Assembly (NCBI GenBank): GCA_964451955.1
Contig: CAYVKG010000009.1
Coordinates: forward strand, 1-64,000
Direction of reading: 5' to 3'
From: JAPLNB01 sp964451955
GTDB lineage: Bacteria; Planctomycetota; Phycisphaerae; Tepidisphaerales; Tepidisphaeraceae
DNA: 64,000 bases
Under the pieces are notes generated by a model that worked only from the letters and a program-made list of their open reading frames with translations, was not told the origin of the DNA and made no database searches. The position numbers and the translations under genes were made by a program. Below, piece after piece: positions 1-7,341 of the stretch (position 1 is the stretch's first letter; each line of letters begins with the position of its first letter).

Positions 1-318
1 GCCGCCTTACATCCCTTCCCCGTCCCTTCACGTCGCTTTCGGTCGGTTTTTGTCGCTTTTCGTCGCTTTTTGCCCCTTTTTCCACCCCCTCAAATCCCCC
101 AACCCCCGGCCAATCCTCCCCTTACAACCCCCACCCCCCTCGCACACACCATTCCCGCCCCCCTACTCCACTCCCGGCCTTCCGCTCCCCGCGAAGCTCG
201 CGCAAAACACAACGGCCGGCGAGTTTTCACTCGTCGGCCGTTGGAGCCTGCGACTCCTTTCGCATCGTCCCTGGTTCTTCTCCCGGCTCCCTCGCTGCCC
301 GCCCCGTCCCTGCTCGCG
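1..318. other. Gene-free stretch with T-run repeats
   Basis: No credible gene lies here. The first 90 bases hold imperfect short repeats of the form GTCGCTTTT, each ending in a run of T, followed by a very C-rich stretch. The only structured element is the hairpin at 211-242, given separately. The short reading frames on both strands are proline- or arginine-rich translations of this skewed composition and show no domain. Confidence 0.6.
203..242 (-). terminator. Rho-independent terminator of the HAD phosphatase gene
   Basis: AACGGCCGGCGAG (211-223) pairs with CTCGTCGGCCGTT (230-242) as a 13-bp stem with one G-U pair and a six-base loop. Reading leftward on the minus strand, the hairpin is followed by GTGTTTTGCG, a short U tract. 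It sits about 77 bases past the stop of the minus-strand gene ending at 319. On the + strand no T run follows, so it should act only leftward. Confidence 0.6.
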
Positions 319-1215
319 TCAGTCGCCGTCAAGCATGCTCGTCAGAAATTCCGCCAAGCCATCTTCCTCATTGCTCCTTATCACTCGCTTCGCCGCCGCC
401 AGTACCTCCGGCTTCGCATTTCCCATCGCTACCCCCAACCCAGCTCCAGCTACCATCGACAGGTCATTTATGTCGTCCCCAACCGCCACTATCTCCTCTG
501 CCTTTATCCCATGCTGGCCAGCTACATACATCACGGCCTGCCACTTGTTCACCGCCGGATCAAATACCTCCAACACCTGCACCGCATACGCCGGCACATA
601 AAGAACCTGACACAAAACCCGCTCACCAAACCGCTCCCGCAATACCGCCTGCACTCGCTCCACTTCATCCTTCGCCGCACATATCCCAACTCGGATCGTG
701 TGCTCATGCGAATAACCCGGCAGATGATGGATCACCTTCACCTTCGCATTCGTCACCTGCATCCAGTTTCGCGTCGCCTCATTCAACTCCACGTCCGCCG
801 TCACCAGATAATCCACACCGGTCCGACCCGTGTCCTGCAGCGCAAGCGCCGCATGACCAAGCGATTCCAAAACCTCGCAAACTTCGCTCGCCAGACTCGG
901 ATGCATCACCGTCCGATGCAGCGTCCGCCGACTGCGAGCATCAATCACCATCGCCCCGCCGACAAACACCGCAACATCCCGGTGACCAACCGCGTCGAGT
1001 ATGCCCTGACTCTCCGTCCAGTTTCGCCCGGTCGCAAAACATACCCGAAGCCCAGCCGACACCACACGCTGCACCGCCGCCCGGCTCGCGGCCGATACCC
1101 TGCCTTCCGGAGACAGCAGCGTGCCATCCAAATCAATCGCGATCATCCGATACGGCAATCTCGCGGCACGCTCACGATCCGAAATGACCATAGCCAGATC
1201 GTTTCTCAATTGCAA
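319..1215 (-). CDS. Cof-type HAD superfamily phosphatase (subclass IIB)
   Basis: A soluble phosphatase of the haloacid dehalogenase superfamily, Cof/YbiV type, which generally removes phosphate from sugar phosphates or similar metabolites. Motif I DLDGTLL is at residues 28-34 with the Asp nucleophile and Asp+2 acid, and motif IV GDDINDLSM with the Mg-binding acidic pair is near 246-254; the region between fits a type IIB cap. The length (298 aa) is normal for the family. The start is a TTG preceded by GGAG at good spacing; ATG at 1191 or 1146 is also possible, and 1146 would put motif I right at the N terminus. It lies 87 bases downstream of a small membrane protein gene on the same strand and ends before a terminator. 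The substrate cannot be told from sequence. Confidence 0.88.
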   Translation of the reverse strand: MQLRNDLAMVISDRERAARLPYRMIAIDLDGTLLSPEGRVSAASRAAVQRVVSAGLRVCFATGRNWTESQGILDAVGHRDVAVFVGGAMVIDARSRRTLHRTVMHPSLASEVCEVLESLGHAALALQDTGRTGVDYLVTADVELNEATRNWMQVTNAKVKVIHHLPGYSHEHTIRVGICAAKDEVERVQAVLRERFGERVLCQVLYVPAYAVQVLEVFDPAVNKWQAVMYVAGQHGIKAEEIVAVGDDINDLSMVAGAGLGVAMGNAKPEVLAAAKRVIRSNEEDGLAEFLTSMLDGD

Positions 1216-1302
1216 TTCACTCCACAGTTATCGACGGGATATCCACAGCCCGTTGCGCACCCGGCACCCATGACACCCAGCCAATGGGGGACCTTCTCAA
1301 CC

Positions 1303-1752
1303 TCATGGCCCTCGCCTGGACAACTCACTACGCACCTGAAACATCGTCAGAATCCCGAAGCCCAGTGTCACCAGGCCCACCAACACCATGGGAACCGAAA
1401 ACCACCGCTCCGCAAGCTTGGCATAAGGAGAAACCGGACTGACAAAGAACCCCATCAAACCCAGCACCAGACACAGCACCCCCAGCGTCAACAAAATGGG
1501 AATGATCGTGCGCTTGAATCCAAGCGTCTGCACCAGGTGCTGTCGCGGCCGAACAATCGCTACCCGAGGCGGCGCATCAACAGCAACCGGCAAGGCCGGC
1601 CGGTGGCTCGCCCGCGACATCGGTGCCGTCTGCGAACTCTGGACCGGCAAAACAAACCCCTCATCCGCTACCTCCCCCTCATCCGGTTCGTGCTGACCCG
1701 CCGCCATCGCACCCAGAAGCCGCGCCAATTCCTCCTTGTCTCTCTCACTCAT
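1303..1752 (-). CDS. Small membrane protein of unknown function
   Basis: I do not recognise this 149-residue protein. The first 75 residues are hydrophilic and acidic to mixed charge (starts MSERDKEELARLLGAM). Two hydrophobic segments follow at about 81-103 (IIPILLTLGVLCLVLGLMGF) and 115-138 (PMVLVGLVTLGFGILTMF), joined by a short loop, with a positively charged tail. This suggests an inner-membrane hairpin with a long cytoplasmic N-terminal tail. It is upstream of, and probably cotranscribed with, the HAD phosphatase. The gap to the divergent MEMO gene is 111 bases and holds both promoters. Confidence 0.7.
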   Translation of the reverse strand: MSERDKEELARLLGAMAAGQHEPDEGEVADEGFVLPVQSSQTAPMSRASHRPALPVAVDAPPRVAIVRPRQHLVQTLGFKRTIIPILLTLGVLCLVLGLMGFFVSPVSPYAKLAERWFSVPMVLVGLVTLGFGILTMFQVRSELSRRGP

Positions 1753-1863
1753 CCTTCACCTCAGCGCAAAAGGCATCACCCCTATGCGACGCAGTATTAT
1801 CGGGCCTCGGGCGCGTCGCCTTTTTTCTATTCCCGCCGCACAAACAGCATTATAGTGGATGGC

Positions 1864-2751
1864 ATGGTTGGGCCAAGTAATCTCAGCGTTCGCCCACCAG
1901 CCGTGGCTGGGCGATTCTATCCCGGCAATCCAGACGAATGCACGCGACTGGCCAAGTCATTCCTCAAGCCTCACCCGGAGGCTTCCAGTCGACCATGGCT
2001 CGGCGCAATAGTCCCCCACGCTGGATGGATCTGCAGCGGCGCCGTGGCCGGACAGGCAATTGCCACGCTAGCGGCTCAGGGACCCGTCAACCTCGTCGTC
2101 ATCTTCGGGGCCGTCCATACACCCATTCCCGTCCAGCACGCCGCCCTCGACCCCCACAATACCTGGGACTTGCCAGCACAGCCCGCCAAGATCGCCAAAA
2201 ACCTGTACCACGCACTGGAATCCCACGATAATCTCTTCGCGGTGGACGGTCGCCTCCATGACCGCGAACACTCCATCGAGGTCAACATCCCCATGGTCCA
2301 ACAGGCGTTTCCGGGAGTCCCGGTGCTGCCAATCGAGATCCCCGCAGTCGCCTCAGCCCCGTTGATGGGCCGCAAAACCGCCCAATGCCTGGCGGAAACC
2401 GGCCTGCGAGTGATGTATTTAGCCAGTAGCGACTTGACGCACTACGGTCCGAATTACGGGTTCGCGCCTGCCGGCGTTGGCCCCCCCGGCATCCAATGGG
2501 CCGTTGAGAACGATCGGCGACTTCTGAAGCTGATTGTTGAACTGGCCGCCGAGAATATCGTCCCCGAGGTCCAGCACCACCACAACGCCTGCGGCGCAGG
2601 CGCAATCGCCGCCTTGCTCGCCGCAGGCCGGCAACTCGGCGCAACATCCGCAAAACTACTCTGGCACACCAACAGTTATGAGACGCTCGCAAACGTCTGC
2701 CCCCAGCCACCAACCAATGCCGTCGGATATGCCGCCATCGCAATCGGATGA
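1864..2751 (+). CDS. MEMO family protein (AmmeMemoRadiSam protein B-like)
   Basis: A 295-residue protein of the MEMO1 family, an alpha/beta fold related to class III extradiol dioxygenases. The opening RPPAVAGRFYPGNPDEC is the classic family start, followed by VPHAGWICSG (about 54-63), DREHSIEVNIPM (about 132-143) and SSDLTHYGPNYGF (about 194-206), which carry the conserved His and Asp residues of the putative metal pocket. The same frame stays open for 1.8 kb upstream, but that part is antisense to two genes; ATG 1864 directly precedes the family start. In many genomes MEMO sits beside AMMECR1 and a radical SAM gene; neither is next to it here. Its biochemical role is unresolved. Confidence 0.88.
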   Translation: MVGPSNLSVRPPAVAGRFYPGNPDECTRLAKSFLKPHPEASSRPWLGAIVPHAGWICSGAVAGQAIATLAAQGPVNLVVIFGAVHTPIPVQHAALDPHNTWDLPAQPAKIAKNLYHALESHDNLFAVDGRLHDREHSIEVNIPMVQQAFPGVPVLPIEIPAVASAPLMGRKTAQCLAETGLRVMYLASSDLTHYGPNYGFAPAGVGPPGIQWAVENDRRLLKLIVELAAENIVPEVQHHHNACGAGAIAALLAAGRQLGATSAKLLWHTNSYETLANVCPQPPTNAVGYAAIAIG

Positions 2752-2972
2752 ATTACCGGACGTTTCAATGGTTGGAGCGGTGGCCGCAATCGACAAATGA
2801 CAACGCCCAGTGTTTCCTCCAGACAACATCCGGCATGAACTGAATAGCTGGCATGGACGGCATCGGGCTGAATCGGCCCGAATCCAGCGGGGGAATACCA
2901 TAGTGCTGATGGAATGGCGATCGTGTGTTGACGTGGAACGACTTTTGCCTTGGTCCGGGCCAAGGAGAACAC

Positions 2973-3239
2973 ATGAACGAGCAGGAGTTCCAGACAAAAC
3001 TCGCGGAATTGATGGTCGAGATCAGCACGCTGCCGGCAGCCGAACGGGAAAAGCTGCAGCGACTCGCCGACGAAACCCGCGCCAGGCATGAGCGGCTGAA
3101 AGCCACCGTCAGCAGCCTGCAGGAAAGCCTGGACTATCTCCGGCTGAGCATCAAGTACCTGGTATTTGATCTGGAAGCGACTCGCAGAGAGAACTCCTGC
3201 CTCCGAAAGATGCTGGAGGATCGGTCGAGCAACGAATGA
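2973..3239 (+). CDS. Small coiled-coil protein, unknown function
   Basis: An 88-residue, charged, almost wholly helical protein (MNEQEFQTKLAELMVEISTL...). Heptad-like spacing of L, I and V through residues 5-80 predicts one long coiled coil; there is no signal peptide, membrane segment or Cys. ATG 2973 is chosen because AAGGAG lies 7 bases upstream, and a longer frame from a GTG at 2925 has no such site. It reads as a single-gene unit: about 220 bases separate it from the MEMO gene and a clear terminator follows at 3259-3300. It resembles small unnamed planctomycete proteins; no function is assigned. Confidence 0.75.
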   Translation: MNEQEFQTKLAELMVEISTLPAAEREKLQRLADETRARHERLKATVSSLQESLDYLRLSIKYLVFDLEATRRENSCLRKMLEDRSSNE

Positions 3240-3258
3240 GTGAATTTGGGTAGCGTGA

Positions 3259-3300
3259 AGGCCGCAGGCGTGGTGGGAATGCCTGCGGCTTTCTTTTTCT
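3259..3300 (+). terminator. Rho-independent terminator
   Basis: GCCGCAGGC (3261-3269) and GCCTGCGGC (3281-3289) form a perfect 9-bp stem with an 11-base loop, followed directly by TTTCTTTTTCT. It is 20 bases past the stop of the small coiled-coil gene and is the strongest intrinsic terminator in the first 25 kb. Confidence 0.88.
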
Positions 3301-3436
3301 CCCTCGCCGCGATCACCCGAACCTTGCAGGGTGCCTGCGTCTACACCCGGCATGGGGCCGCTGACGCAATTCGATCCTTGGCGGCCGGTCGTCCCAACGG
3401 CCGCGCGACTGACCGGTGCGCGAATATGCGTGTAGT

Positions 3437-3462
3437 TAAGTAAGGGGGTGCAAGCGTATAAT
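3437..3462 (+). promoter_or_regulatory. Candidate promoter with consensus -10 TATAAT
   Basis: A perfect TATAAT is at 3457-3462, downstream of a terminator and 55 bases before the ATG at 3518. The -35 region is poor (TAGTTA or nearby at 16-18 bases spacing), so this would be a -10-driven promoter. In DNA this GC-rich a full TATAAT match is notable. Predicted start of transcription is near 3469. Confidence 0.5.
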
Positions 3463-3517
3463 TCAGTTGAGAATGGGGCCTGCGGGTGAAGGCGGCAACA
3501 GCAAACCCGGAGGTCTT

Positions 3518-3712
3518 ATGTATCACCAACCCGAACTGACCGACTTGGAATGGGAAATGGTGTTGGACCTGTTGGAGAACGAAAAGCGGAATTTGCCTCC
3601 TGAGATCCGACGGACCCATGAGCGGCACTATCACCAGGAGCTTCAGGAGCGGCTGAAGCGGATTGATGATCTGATCGTTCGGATTCGCGCGGCCATTCAG
3701 GTAACGGCATGA
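3518..3712 (+). CDS. Small helical protein, unknown function
   Basis: A 64-residue charged protein (MYHQPELTDLEWEMVLDLLE...), rich in Glu, Arg, His and Leu and predicted to be all helix, with no export signal. ATG 3518 is preceded by CCGGAGGTC, a good ribosome site 5 bases away; an upstream in-frame start at 3467 is not supported. A consensus -10 box lies 55 bases upstream. It has its own transcription unit between a terminator and a G-rich spacer. The pattern of helix, PEIRRT and a C-terminal helix RLKRIDDLIVRIRAAI suggests a small binding or regulatory protein, but I cannot name it. Confidence 0.65.
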   Translation: MYHQPELTDLEWEMVLDLLENEKRNLPPEIRRTHERHYHQELQERLKRIDDLIVRIRAAIQVTA

Positions 3713-3770
3713 GGCGGCGTTCCGGTTTGCGCGCCGCGCCTGCTGGAGTCGTTGGGTCCGGGTCTTTCGA

Positions 3771-3798
3771 GGGGCTGGGGGGGGGGTTGGGAAATGGG
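3771..3798 (+). other. G-quadruplex-type G-run cluster
   Basis: The + strand reads GGGGCT, then ten G in a row (3777-3786), TTGGGAAATGGG, which fits the G3+N1-7 rule for an intramolecular quadruplex. It lies in the 170-base spacer between the 64-residue gene and the MFS gene, so it would be in the 5' leader if the two are cotranscribed. Confidence 0.55.
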
Positions 3799-3882
3799 TG
3801 ATTTGATTGCATTGGGGATGGGGGGTGTTAAGATGGGGTGCATCATTCATCTGGGCTCGGTCATCTGGAATGGGTTTGGACT

Positions 3883-5169
3883 ATGGCAAATAACGACAGT
3901 GCTCAAGGAGCATCCGAGGGGACCGTGTTGCAGTATCAGCCGGTCAAGCCGGCGGCGTCGGGGGCGACGCTGGGGCTGTTGTCGGCGATGATGTTTCTGG
4001 AGTTCTTCGTTTGGGGCGCCTGGTTCGCGACGGGGGCGAACTACATGGAAGCGGCGGGGATGGGGAAGATCAGCTACGCGATGTACATGGTGGGTCCGCT
4101 GGCGGCGATCATATCGCCGTTTTTTCTTGGCATGATTGCGGATCGGTATTTCGCATCGGAGAAGGTACTGGCGGCGATGTGCTTGTTTGGGGGCATCACG
4201 CTGCTTGTTGCTCCGTCGGCTGCCAAGATCCACCCGTGGGCATTCATTGGCGTTTTGCTGGTGCACATGCTCTGCTACATGCCGACCTTGGGGCTGACAA
4301 ACACGCTGGCTTTTCACAATCTGACGAACCAGGAGAAGCAGTTTCCGTTGATTCGGGTATTCGGGACGCTCGGGTGGATCGTGGCGAACAATGTTGTCAG
4401 TTACATGAAAGCGGATTTTTCGCCAGTGCAGTTTTATATTGCCGGGGTCGCGGCGGTTGGAATGGCGGTATTCAGCCTATTTCTGCCGCACACTCCGCCG
4501 CCGGCCGCCGGGAAGAAGGCGTCGGCGAGGGAGATTCTGGGGCTGGATGCGTTGGGGCTGCTGAAGAAGCCGTCGTTTGCGGTGTTCATCATAGGCTCGT
4601 TCCTGATCTGTATACCGTTGGCGGCGTATTTTAACTACGCGGGGCGGTTTGCGGGAGCAATGGGGGTGGAGAAGATAGGAGGGACACTGTCGATTGGCCA
4701 GGCCGCCGAAGTCATTTTCATGGTGTTGATGCCGGTGTTCTTCGCGTGGTTGGGGGTGAAGTGGATGTTGGCGGTAGGAATGCTGGCGTGGGTTCTGCGT
4801 TACGGCCTCTTTGCGGCGGCGGCCTCCAGCGCGGGTTTTCCGCTGCTGCTGGCAGGGATTGCACTGCACGGGATCTGTTATGATTTCTTTTTCGTGACGG
4901 GGTTCATCTACACGGACAAGCGAGCATCGAAGGAGATACGGGGCCAAGCGCAAGGGTTGCTGGTGTTCGTAACCCAAGGCCTGGGCATGTTGATCGGCGC
5001 GAAGTTAGCCGGTTTGCTGTTCAACAGCATTGTAGGTGATGCAACCGGGCCGTCATCGCTGGCTCTGTATCAGAGATTCTGGACGATTCCGGCGATTCTG
5101 GCGGCGGTGGTTCTGGTTCTTTTTGTCCTGCTGTTCAAGGATGATGCGAAGAGTTCGGAGCCGTCCTAG
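3883..5169 (+). CDS. MFS transporter, nucleoside:H+ symporter (NupG/XapB) type
   Basis: An inner-membrane secondary transporter of 428 residues with 12 predicted helices. The first helix LLSAMMFLEFFVWGAWFATG and the region around 115-150 (PTLGLTNTLAFHNL, then RVFGTLGWIVAN) are hallmarks of the nucleoside permease branch of the major facilitator superfamily, in which NupG and XapB import nucleosides or xanthosine with protons. A C-terminal YDFFFVTGFIYTD segment is also typical. ATG 3883 (MANNDSAQ) leaves about 20 polar residues before helix 1; the longer frame from 3838 is less likely. No nucleoside hydrolase or phosphorylase is adjacent, so substrate choice is uncertain; many planctomycete members act in sugar contexts. 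Confidence 0.85.
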   Translation: MANNDSAQGASEGTVLQYQPVKPAASGATLGLLSAMMFLEFFVWGAWFATGANYMEAAGMGKISYAMYMVGPLAAIISPFFLGMIADRYFASEKVLAAMCLFGGITLLVAPSAAKIHPWAFIGVLLVHMLCYMPTLGLTNTLAFHNLTNQEKQFPLIRVFGTLGWIVANNVVSYMKADFSPVQFYIAGVAAVGMAVFSLFLPHTPPPAAGKKASAREILGLDALGLLKKPSFAVFIIGSFLICIPLAAYFNYAGRFAGAMGVEKIGGTLSIGQAAEVIFMVLMPVFFAWLGVKWMLAVGMLAWVLRYGLFAAAASSAGFPLLLAGIALHGICYDFFFVTGFIYTDKRASKEIRGQAQGLLVFVTQGLGMLIGAKLAGLLFNSIVGDATGPSSLALYQRFWTIPAILAAVVLVLFVLLFKDDAKSSEPS

Positions 5170-5646
5170 TCAAAGAGACGAAGGAGAATTGGTGGAGATG
5201 ATGATGGCGGCAGATCATTGGGGAGAGAGCATGTGGACTTGGAGCCAGGCGTTCCGAGTTGTAAGATGAGACGTGTGAGCCACGGACGGCGAATCTGTGG
5301 GGCCTAGGCGTGAATCATGGATGAAGGCGCCGTGAGTGCATATCTGCGTAAGTGGGAGAAGTGCAGCCCGTCGGGGTTATTATCGGACCCTGGTGGTCTG
5401 GGGGGGCGGCACGATTGGCACGTTTTTCCTAAATTACCTAGTTCTCCCAGAGAACTGGGCAAACCGTTCGATAGTAGTAGTGAAGTGTTGTGGGACTCGC
5501 AAAGGGATTGTCCGTGGCACAGTGTTGCCGGGGATAGCGGATGCGTTGCTTGGTGGAACGCAGAGCGGTATGCGCCGAGCCACGGGCGAGAAGCAGGGTG
5601 CCGCTGATGCCGGGAGCGGCAGATCAGCGGACTCGGAGGAACTGGG
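5170..5646. other. 477-base gap before the sigma factor gene
   Basis: No supported gene. Frames here (for example 5317-5607) have no domain, signal or ribosome site. A small hairpin AGTTCT/AGAACT with an internal CCCAG/CTGGG option is near 5442-5465. The gap is unusually long for this window and probably holds the promoter and leader of the sigma factor gene; GGAGGA at 5635-5640 is its ribosome site. Confidence 0.5.
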
Positions 5647-6423
5647 ATGTGGGACTCCAAACGAGACATACGGGATGTATGGATGGAGTACGCGCGGACA
5701 CGATCCGAGGATTTGCGGAACGAGCTGATGGAGCACTACCTGCCGGTGGTTAAGCGTCTGGCCCAGAGGATTCACTCCAAGCTGCCCAAGGAAGTGGAGT
5801 TGGATGATCTGATCTCGGCGGGGACGTTTGGGCTGATGTATGCGGTCAGCGCGTTCGATCAGAGCCGAAGTGTGAAGTTCGAGACCTATTGCGTGGGTCG
5901 AGTACGCGGCGCGATTCTGGACGAGTTGAGGTCGTGGGATTGGGTACCCCGGCTGGCGAGGTTGCGTGCTCAGAGGCTGTTGAATGCGGAGCGGATGCTT
6001 CGGCTCGAACTAGGGCGAGACCCGACGACGGACGAGTTGGCGCGACATCTTCGGGTCTCGCTGCAGGAGATGGAGAAGATTGCGCGAGACGGGAACGTGG
6101 TGCGTGTGATGCCCCTGTCGGCGAAGCGATTTCAGACGAACGATGAGGAACAGGATGGGGAATGCCTGGAGGATCGCCGCGCGGTTGATCGAGAGCGGGG
6201 CATTGAGCGGAACGATATCAAAGAGATGATCACGCGAGGGCTATCGCGGGCCGAGCAGTTGATCATCGTGCTGTACTATTTTGAGGAGATGACGATGCGG
6301 GAGATCGGGCAGACGCTCGACCTATCGGAATCGCGTGTAAGCCAGATGCATGCGATGGTGCTGGCAAGATTGCAGGCCGAACTGGCCGCGCAGAAGAAGG
6401 AGCTTGAAGGGGCGGCGGCATAG
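5647..6423 (+). CDS. RNA polymerase sigma factor, sigma-28 (FliA/WhiG) family
   Basis: A 258-residue alternative sigma factor that directs core RNA polymerase to a special promoter set. Region 2 spans about 10-100 with LAQRIHSKLPKEVELDDLIS and FDQSRSVKFETYCVGRVRGA, the signature of the FliA/WhiG group; region 3 is about 105-175 (ELGRDPTTDELARHL), and region 4 with its helix-turn-helix is about 195-250 (LYYFEEMTMREIGQTLDLSESRVSQM). ATG 5647 follows GGAGGA at 6 bases. No flagellar, anti-sigma (FlgM-like) or sporulation gene is in view, so the regulon is unknown. Convergent with the O-methyltransferase gene, with a G-rich spacer between. Confidence 0.93.
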   Translation: MWDSKRDIRDVWMEYARTRSEDLRNELMEHYLPVVKRLAQRIHSKLPKEVELDDLISAGTFGLMYAVSAFDQSRSVKFETYCVGRVRGAILDELRSWDWVPRLARLRAQRLLNAERMLRLELGRDPTTDELARHLRVSLQEMEKIARDGNVVRVMPLSAKRFQTNDEEQDGECLEDRRAVDRERGIERNDIKEMITRGLSRAEQLIIVLYYFEEMTMREIGQTLDLSESRVSQMHAMVLARLQAELAAQKKELEGAAA

Positions 6424-6443
6424 GGGGCGGCGAGTGGCGGTAT

Positions 6444-6472
6444 GGGTGGGGGCTGGAGGGGGGACCGAGGGG
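6444..6472 (+). other. G-quadruplex-type run between convergent genes
   Basis: Four G tracts of 3 to 6 bases separated by T, CTGGA and ACCGA meet the usual quadruplex rule on the + strand. It lies just after the sigma factor stop and before the 3' end of the convergent O-methyltransferase gene. It could fold in the sigma mRNA 3' end; no conventional terminator hairpin with a U tract is visible here. Confidence 0.55.
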
Positions 6473-6569
6473 TGGAGGCCGAGGGGATTGCGTTTGCCTG
6501 AGGGAGATGGGCGTCTGTCGGGGTCTGAACGGGGGATGAGCGGATCGAGATGGTGAGGGTCTCCGGTAT

Positions 6570-7217
6570 TTACTTGAGTTTGTAGGACACGGACATGCCG
6601 TCATTCTTCTCCATGGAGGAGCGAATGATGACGGTATCGAATTCCTTTTCATTTTGGACGAATTCGAGGAAGTCTCGCATTTGGCGAGCGGACTGGATGA
6701 CGTTATCGGCGACGATGAGTGCGTTGGGCTTGAGCTTGGGGAGGGCGGCCTGGAGGTACTTGAGGTAATCCTGTTTCAGCGCGTCGATGAAGATGAAATC
6801 GAATTCTCCTTGGAGAGAGGGGATGGTCTTGAGTGCGTCGCCCTCGACAGCGGTGACGGTATTGTCGAGGCCCATGTTTTTCACGTGTTCGCGGGTGGCG
6901 CGAATCATGTCGGGGTCGATGTCGAGGGTGAACAGGTGACCGCCGTTGCGTTCGAAGGCGATGCCCATGTTGATGGCGCCGAAGCCTGAGGCCGATCCGA
7001 CCTCGATGCCCCGCTTGTACCTTCCGGACTCGACGAGGATTCGGAGGAACATGGCATCGCCCGGGGCGGTATTCAGGCCGGTGCGTTTGAAGTTCTTGAT
7101 GTAGTCGCGGCGGAATTGATCGGTGACTTTGCCGTCCGGGCTCTGCGAATGAGCATGAACGGCGAAGAGGGCGAGTGCAGATGCTGACGCAAGCAAGACG
7201 ATGTTGATGAGGCGCAT
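6570..7217 (-). CDS. Exported class I O-methyltransferase (family 3, catechol type)
   Basis: A 215-residue SAM-dependent methyltransferase with an N-terminal signal peptide (MRLINIVLLASASALALFAVHAHS, cleavage near 24). After that come the family-3 O-methyltransferase motifs: EVGSASGFGAINMG (SAM motif I, about 72-85), TLDIDPDMI (acidic loop, about 97-105), and DFIFIDALKQDYLKYL (metal-binding Asp, about 139-154), then ADNVI. ATG 7217 follows AGGAG at 5 bases. The family methylates hydroxyl groups on small aromatic substrates in the cytoplasm; a periplasmic copy is odd because SAM is not expected there. It is 124 bases downstream of kbl on the same strand and may have its own promoter. Confidence 0.82.
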   Translation of the reverse strand: MRLINIVLLASASALALFAVHAHSQSPDGKVTDQFRRDYIKNFKRTGLNTAPGDAMFLRILVESGRYKRGIEVGSASGFGAINMGIAFERNGGHLFTLDIDPDMIRATREHVKNMGLDNTVTAVEGDALKTIPSLQGEFDFIFIDALKQDYLKYLQAALPKLKPNALIVADNVIQSARQMRDFLEFVQNEKEFDTVIIRSSMEKNDGMSVSYKLK

Positions 7218-7341
7218 GTCGGCTCCTGTAAGCGGACTGGACTAACACGAGACTTGCCAGCGGTAAATACAGCAAGGAGTGGGGGACGTTGCCGTTGGCG
7301 GGATAGCTCTGGGCGCGGCTTTGGGGGTTTTGCGGAGGGTT

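Noticed and set aside
1235..1256. DnaA-box-like ATATCCACA and nearby TTATCGAC
   Set aside because: Only single imperfect matches, without dnaA, dnaN or a cluster of boxes, so no origin is claimed despite a nearby change in base composition.
70..1863. Long + strand open frame continuous with the MEMO gene
   Set aside because: It is antisense to the HAD phosphatase and membrane protein genes, is rich in His, Arg and Pro, and the MEMO family start is exactly at ATG 1864.
5515..5528. Sigma-54-like TGGCAC then TTGC before the sigma factor gene
   Set aside because: The spacing between the GG and GC elements is 9 bases instead of 10.
5317..5607. Possible small gene in the gap before the sigma factor
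   Set aside because: No ribosome site, no domain, and atypical composition with many Trp, Cys and Ser.
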